Shown here one piece after another: positions 34,188 through 38,272 of a DNA stretch of 38,272 nt (position 1 is its first letter; each line of letters opens with the position of its first letter). The DNA is from Polyangium fumosum (GTDB lineage: Bacteria > Myxococcota_A > Polyangia > Polyangiales > Polyangiaceae). A program made the translations under genes and the position numbers. The stretch is from the NCBI RefSeq assembly GCF_005144585.1, contig NZ_SSMQ01000071.1, positions 1 to 38,272 on the forward strand, read 5' to 3'. Under the pieces are notes generated by a model that was given only the letters and a program-made list of their open reading frames with translations, ran no database searches and had not been told where the DNA came from.

Positions 34188-34222
34188 GGTGTCATGGCCC
34201 GGTGTCATTCCGACGTGACACC
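34188..34222. promoter_or_regulatory. Three GGTGTCA motifs upstream of a lipoprotein gene
   Basis: GGTGTCA occurs at 34188-34194 and 34201-34207, and its complement TGACACC at 34216-34222. The last two form a palindrome with an 8-base spacer. They lie in the 255-bp gap between the dehydrogenase and the lipoprotein, about 155 bases before its start. A regulator site is plausible; nothing else was recognised in the gap. Confidence 0.4.
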
Positions 34223-34375
34223 CTGGCGTCCACACGGCGCAAGCCACCGCAAGAATCCCGGCGGTTCGGCGCACCGCCCTCCGCACCGACGTGGCACGGC
34301 GATTGCCAAGGGCCAGGCAGGGCCATGCGCGCCGCCGATGAACGGCGGGAGCCACGGCCCAGGAGCCGGACCCCC

Positions 34376-35257
34376 ATGCGAATCGCATCCCTCATCGCCG
34401 GTCGATTGCTCGCCCCGAGCGTTCTCGTCGCCTCCGTCGCCCTCGGTGGCTGCGCCACCCTCGACGACGATGGAATCGCCGTCGAGGACAACAATGGTGC
34501 GGACCTCTCGGCGCAGGCCGACCTCGCGTCCCCCGACGGCGAGCTCGTGGCCACCCTACCTCTCCCCGACGGAGCCGAGGTACAGTTCTACGCGCACGAC
34601 GACGGCAGCTTCAGCGTCGCCGAGGTGGGGGACGCCCACCATCACACGGTCATGCAGCGCCCGGAGTTCGCCGAGGCGAACGCCTTCGACTTGTTCCGCG
34701 CCCTCGCAGCCCCGGAGCAGGAGATCCCCCGTCGCCTCGTCGCCTACCATGAGGCCATGCGCGCCGAAGGGACGCGGACGCCGACGGTCGACGGCACGCT
34801 CCCGCCGCAGGGCTGGCTCCTGAACGAGCTCAAGGCGACGCCCCAGCCCCAAAGCCTCCTCTCCGCCTGCGACGAGAGCATCCAGACCTTCGTGTGCGAC
34901 GATGGAGGGGCCTCCTATCCCAGCGGCCCGGGCTGCTTCGCTTCCTATACGGGCACCTTGTCGTGGTACGACAACGCCCAGGCGATTCGTCGCTACCGCA
35001 CCGGGTTCTGCACCACCGGCACCGTCGATGCGGACATCACGTATAGCTACGCAGGCCCCGGTGACTGCATCGTATTCAGACCGCTGTTCGGCCTTCGGTA
35101 TGGCCTCTACTCCAGCATCAACTGGCAATATTGGTGGAGCGGCCCCAGCGGGGCCACCCCCCGGACCTACTCCAACCGTGTCGAATACGTGTCGGGCGAC
35201 GGCTTCGCGTGGGGCGTGAGGGAGCAATACCACACGTCCTCGTCCTGCGATATCTGA
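34376..35257 (+). CDS. Secreted lipoprotein, unknown function
   Basis: The 293-residue protein has a lipoprotein signal (LLAPSVLVASVALGGC, Cys27) followed by an Asp/Glu-rich linker. A middle part (about 50-145) is acidic and helical. The C-terminal 130 residues (CDESIQTFVCDDGG to CDI) are rich in Tyr, Trp, Gly and Ser with five or six Cys (SYTGTLSWYDNAQAIRRYR, YSSINWQYWWSGPSG), suggesting a compact disulphide-bonded extracellular beta domain. No known family is recognised. ATG 34376 has AGGAG 10 bases upstream and starts the signal; the open frame from 34202 adds only Arg-rich sequence. Its own regulatory region is likely (GGTGTCA motifs). Confidence 0.8.
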   Translation: MRIASLIAGRLLAPSVLVASVALGGCATLDDDGIAVEDNNGADLSAQADLASPDGELVATLPLPDGAEVQFYAHDDGSFSVAEVGDAHHHTVMQRPEFAEANAFDLFRALAAPEQEIPRRLVAYHEAMRAEGTRTPTVDGTLPPQGWLLNELKATPQPQSLLSACDESIQTFVCDDGGASYPSGPGCFASYTGTLSWYDNAQAIRRYRTGFCTTGTVDADITYSYAGPGDCIVFRPLFGLRYGLYSSINWQYWWSGPSGATPRTYSNRVEYVSGDGFAWGVREQYHTSSSCDI

Positions 35258-35320
35258 GGCGAGGAGAACCCACCTCCACGAAGGGGTGACAAACGTCCTC
35301 CTTCCGAATAACGTCGCCGC

Positions 35321-37489
35321 GTGCGCTCCTCCCGCCCCCGCCTGGCCCTGCTCCTCCTCGCGCTCGCCGCGTGCAGCCGCCCCGCTGCATCCGGAAAAAC
35401 CCCGCCGCCGATCTCGCCCGCCGCATCGAAACCCGGGCCGACCGTCGCGACCGCCGCCCCCGTGGCCAGCGCCTCCCCTGCCGTCTCCCCCGCGCCCGTG
35501 AAGCTTGGTCAGGTCCGCCGCGTGGTCGCGGGGAGCAACCACACCTGCGCGCTCGGCGCCGAGGGCGTGGCCCGTTGCGTCGGGGAGAACGAGCACCAGC
35601 AGCTCGCCCCGGGATCCGCCGAAAATGCCCACGTCGCCGACGTCGTGCTCGGGGAGCGTATCGTCGATATCGCGGCCGGATCCGGCTTCACGTGCGCGCT
35701 CACCGAAGCAGGCGCCGTGTCCTGCTGGGGCTGGGTGTACACCGATCCGACGACGAAGCGCGAGCAGCCCATCACCGGGGCCACGGACGCGACGGGGATC
35801 GTCGTCCAGAAAACGGTGGGCTGCGCCATCCTTCGGAACGGAGACGCAGCCTGCTGGGGCGACGCGACGTGGCTCGACAAGAGCGGGAACCCCTCCGAAA
35901 CCTCGGCGATTCGGCTCGGGCTCAACGACGTCACGTCGATCGCTCCAGCGGAAAATTACGTATGCGTCACGCGGAAGGGCGGCGCGGCGCAATGCAAAGG
36001 AGACCTCCCGTGGAAGGAGGACACGGCGGCGACGTGGGTGCCCGTCTCCGCGAAAAAGGGCGCGGGCGCGGCGCCATTTCGGCGCGTCTCCGCCGCGGGG
36101 AGCCACGCCTGCTTCGAGACAGACGGCGCGCCGCTCTGCCTGGGCACCGATTTCCAGGGGACCCTCCTCCCCGAGCTCGACATGCCTGCGTTCGCGCGCG
36201 GCGCGCGCCGGGTGCAGGCGGGGGGCGGGCGCGTCTGCGCGATCGACGCGATCGGTCGCGTGGCTTGCTGGGGACATGCTTATCATGGCGAAACTGGCAT
36301 CGATCCGGACGCGCCGCTCGTGGGCGGCGCCGTGCCCGTCGTGGGCGTGAGCGACGCCGTCGATCTCGCGCTCTCGGACGACCATACCTGCGCGCTCGAA
36401 TCGGACGGCGATGTGTTTTGCTGGGGCCTCCATCGAGAGGGCCAGCTCGGCGACGGCAAACCCCTCCACCGGGCGACCCCCGTGGATGTCGGCGTCTTTC
36501 GGGGGGCGACGGACATCCAGGGTGGGTCGAGCGAGACGTGTCTCCTCGCCGACGGCGACATCTCCTGCTGGGGTGGCGACAACGACCCCGGCCCATGGCC
36601 GCAAAAGGCGAGCTTTCCCAACCGGGTCGTGGCCATGGACCTCGGGCAAATCACCGTATGCGGGCTCCTGCCGGGCGGCGACGTGCGTTGCGGGTTCTTC
36701 AACAAGGTCGACCGTTGCAAGGACCAGGACAACCGTCGGCATTGCACCCTCGCGTCGCGCTGGGACAGCGACCGGCTGCCGGCCTTGCCTGGCAAGGCGA
36801 CCGATTTCGCCACGGATCGCATCAACAACGTGTGCGCCCTCGTCGGCGGCGATGCGCATTGTCTGTTTTACCTCGGCGAGGCCGGCGGGTATCACGGCGA
36901 TACGTGGCAAAAGGTGCCGCGCGTGTCGGGCGCGGTCTCGATCGAGGCCACGGCCGAGTCGATGTGCGTGATTGAGGGCGCCGATCGCCACGTCGCCTGT
37001 TTCCACGATCATCGCTTCGATGCGGATCAGGATTTCGCCGAGGAACCGCCGAACCCGAAGGTCACGAAAATCGCGGGACTCACCGGTGTGACCGCCCTGG
37101 CCGGCGGCGCCTCGACGTTCTGCGCCCTGGCCGGCGGCGCGCTGCGCTGCTTCGAGCCGGCCATCGAGCGGGGTACACCGACGATCCGCCCGACCTCGGC
37201 CGTCGCGATCGACGGTCTCCCGCAGGCGGATGCAATTGCAGGCGCGAACGACATGTTTTGCGCGATCCACGCGGGAAAGGTCCATTGTTGGGAAATGTAT
37301 CACCCGGGGACCGTGAAGACGGTGCCGCTGCCGCGACCGGCGACGCGGATCGGCGTCGGATACGAGCACGCGTGCGCGCTCACGGACGACGAGCATTTGT
37401 GGTGCTGGGGGCGCGACGAAGGCGGGCAGCTCGGCGTGGGGCGCGTCGTGATGTCGTATCGGCCGATCCGGGCAGAGGTGTTGCGGTAG
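35321..37489 (+). CDS. RCC1-repeat lipoprotein
   Basis: The 722-residue protein starts at GTG 35321 with lipobox L-A-A-C (LALLLLALAAC), followed by a Pro/Ala/Ser linker (about 20-60). The rest is a run of RCC1-type blades, each with a C-A-L-x-x-x-G-x-V/A-x-C-W-G core: HTCALGAEGVARCVG, FTCALTEAGAVSCWG, VGCAILRNGDAACWG, RVCAIDAIGRVACWG, HTCALESDGDVFCWG, ETCLLADGDISCWG, HACALTDDEHLWCWG. More than ten such blades can be counted, enough for one seven-bladed propeller and more. Cysteine pairs in nearly every blade suggest extracellular disulphides. Such proteins are common in Polyangiales; ligands are unknown. A MITE-like element starts 8 bases after its stop. Confidence 0.93.
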   Translation: MRSSRPRLALLLLALAACSRPAASGKTPPPISPAASKPGPTVATAAPVASASPAVSPAPVKLGQVRRVVAGSNHTCALGAEGVARCVGENEHQQLAPGSAENAHVADVVLGERIVDIAAGSGFTCALTEAGAVSCWGWVYTDPTTKREQPITGATDATGIVVQKTVGCAILRNGDAACWGDATWLDKSGNPSETSAIRLGLNDVTSIAPAENYVCVTRKGGAAQCKGDLPWKEDTAATWVPVSAKKGAGAAPFRRVSAAGSHACFETDGAPLCLGTDFQGTLLPELDMPAFARGARRVQAGGGRVCAIDAIGRVACWGHAYHGETGIDPDAPLVGGAVPVVGVSDAVDLALSDDHTCALESDGDVFCWGLHREGQLGDGKPLHRATPVDVGVFRGATDIQGGSSETCLLADGDISCWGGDNDPGPWPQKASFPNRVVAMDLGQITVCGLLPGGDVRCGFFNKVDRCKDQDNRRHCTLASRWDSDRLPALPGKATDFATDRINNVCALVGGDAHCLFYLGEAGGYHGDTWQKVPRVSGAVSIEATAESMCVIEGADRHVACFHDHRFDADQDFAEEPPNPKVTKIAGLTGVTALAGGASTFCALAGGALRCFEPAIERGTPTIRPTSAVAIDGLPQADAIAGANDMFCAIHAGKVHCWEMYHPGTVKTVPLPRPATRIGVGYEHACALTDDEHLWCWGRDEGGQLGVGRVVMSYRPIRAEVLR

Positions 37490-37496
37490 CCGCCCC

Positions 37497-37798
37497 GGGG
37501 CTCCGCCCCGGACCCCGCGGGGGGCTGTCCGCCCCCTCGACCCCGGACCAGCGAGGCGCTGGACCCAGGGTTGAAAAACTGCGCGGTGTGCAGTTTTTCA
37601 AACAGGCCGACGAAGAAGCCTGGGCGCCAGCGGAACCCGCAGCGCGGCTGTCTTGATCGGCAACGCCGCTGCGCGTCTTGACCCGGGCCTGTTCGATGAG
37701 CTGCGCATCGCGCAGTTCATCGAGCTTGGGTCCAGCGCCTCGCTGGTCCGGGGTGCAGGGGGCGGACAGCCCCCTGCTGGGGCCTGGGGCAAAGCCCC
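37497..37798. mobile_element. MITE-like inverted repeat with nested hairpins
   Basis: The left arm (37497-37569) and right arm (37725-37798) are near-perfect inverted copies of about 73 bases, containing GGGGGCTGTCCGCCCCCT and CCCCGGACCAGCGAGGCGCT. The interior holds a 12-bp hairpin TTGAAAAACTGC / GCAGTTTTTCAA (37571-37582, 37590-37601) and a 14-bp hairpin TCGATGAGCTGCGC / GCGCAGTTCATCGA (37693-37706, 37710-37723; one G-T mismatch). No gene is inside. It fills the gap between the RCC1 gene and the response regulator. Target duplications could not be defined. It may also terminate the RCC1 transcript. The remainder of the gap, to 37872, holds nothing recognisable. Confidence 0.75.
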
Positions 37799-37872
37799 AG
37801 CGCCGCGCCCTCGCGAACCTGCCCCGCCCTTCCCAGTTGAACCCGCCCCCGAGCGGCGCGATACCTCCCCGC

Positions 37873-38272
37873 ATGCCGCACATCCTGATCGTCGAGGACG
37901 AGCCCGCGATCGCCGAGTCCCTCGCGTACGCCCTTCGTCGCGACGGCTTCGGCGTCACCCTCGCCGGCACCCTCGCAGGCGCCGAGCGCTCCCTCGACGC
38001 CGCCTCCCTCGTCCTGCTCGATCTCATGCTCCCCGACGGCAGCGGCTTCGACCTCATCGGCAAGGTCCGCAGGAGCGGCCTCGGCACGCCCATCATCGTC
38101 CTCACGAGCCGCGACGACGAAGCCGACCGCGTCGCCGCCCTCGAAACCGGCGCCGACGACTACGTCACCAAACCCTTCTCCACCCGCGAGATCGTCGCCC
38201 GCGTCCGCGCCGTCCTCCGCCGCGTCGCCCCGCCCACCCCCCTCAGCACCACGCCGCCTCCGGCGGCCGCGC
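37873..38272 (+). CDS. OmpR-family response regulator (3' end outside window)
   Basis: The frame opens at ATG 37873 and runs off the right edge, so only about 133 residues are present. It is a complete receiver domain: MPHILIVEDEPAIAESLAYA with the acidic pair Glu8/Asp9, phospho-acceptor Asp50 in VLLDLMLPDGSGF, Thr78 in IVLTSRDD and Lys100 in DDYVTKPF. EPAIAESLAYAL recalls CreB/PhoB-type regulators. After the receiver there is a Pro/Thr-rich linker (APPTPLSTTPPP); the DNA-binding domain must lie outside the window, and a sensor kinase may follow. A MITE-like element is directly upstream, so the promoter may lie in 37799-37872. Confidence 0.93.
   Translation, partial: MPHILIVEDEPAIAESLAYALRRDGFGVTLAGTLAGAERSLDAASLVLLDLMLPDGSGFDLIGKVRRSGLGTPIIVLTSRDDEADRVAALETGADDYVTKPFSTREIVARVRAVLRRVAPPTPLSTTPPPAAA

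Noticed and set aside
34556-37396. A minus-strand open frame of 946 codons opposite the RCC1 gene.
   Set aside because: It is antisense to a protein with clear RCC1 repeats; high GC leaves long open frames on the opposite strand, and the translation is Arg/Ala/Gly-rich with no domain.

Overview
The window is a high-GC stretch of a chromosome that most likely belongs to a myxobacterium of the Polyangiales type. The evidence is a MYXO-CTERM-like sorting tail (Cys-x-Cys, a membrane helix, then an Arg run) on the protein ending at 20195, many secreted lipoproteins with Gly-rich GGxG linkers and Cys-rich repeats, a Ser/Thr kinase with an extracytoplasmic tail, and RCC1, Kelch and other beta-propeller lipoproteins. 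No tRNA, rRNA, CRISPR array, phage or transposase gene was seen. Both ends are cut: the left edge holds the 3' end of a BNR-type repeat protein and the right edge the 5' part of an OmpR-family response regulator.

Layout. 1-2829: end of a repeat protein, a small Cys-rich lipoprotein, and an NmrA-like reductase divergent from its likely LysR regulator. 2862-8423: an M17 aminopeptidase, a 53-bp tandem hairpin repeat, SelO (protein AMPylase), a GGxG-linker lipoprotein, and a TIR-like protein fused to a RipA/SLATT-like membrane module. 8704-14851: a tight run of Ser/Thr kinase, Kelch lipoprotein, TPR-PEGA membrane protein and S9 peptidase lipoprotein, closed by a hairpin terminator. 14931-20195: two membrane proteins of unknown role, then a CapA-like lipoprotein, a beta-propeller exported protein and a MYXO-CTERM transglycosylase-like protein. 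20264-25714 (mostly minus): a CxxCH lipoprotein, a PAS-STAS protein, a membrane protein, a small unknown protein and an outer-membrane beta-barrel candidate. A 124-bp MITE-like element sits between the last two exactly where their stop codons would have overlapped. 25829-29056: a CBM48-like/endonuclease-exonuclease-phosphatase fusion divergent from an ATP-grasp ligase, then a lipoprotein. 29075-34120: a TetR regulator divergent from a three-gene operon (Baeyer-Villiger monooxygenase, SMP-30/NHL-like propeller lipoprotein, short-chain dehydrogenase), with a perfect 32-bp palindrome in the shared control region. 34376-38272: a secreted lipoprotein, an RCC1-repeat lipoprotein, a ~300-bp MITE-like inverted repeat with nested hairpins, and the response regulator.

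How the genes may work together. The clearest functional unit is 29075-34120: a dehydrogenase makes a ketone, the monooxygenase inserts oxygen to give an ester or lactone, and the propeller protein might hydrolyse it; TetR would sense substrate. The kinase run at 8704-14851 looks like an envelope signalling or surface unit. The 16631-20195 run joins three cell-envelope proteins. The most unusual single protein is the TIR-like membrane fusion at 7503, which has the layout of a membrane-acting immune effector but stands alone. These roles are inferred from family resemblance and gene order; none was tested by database search.
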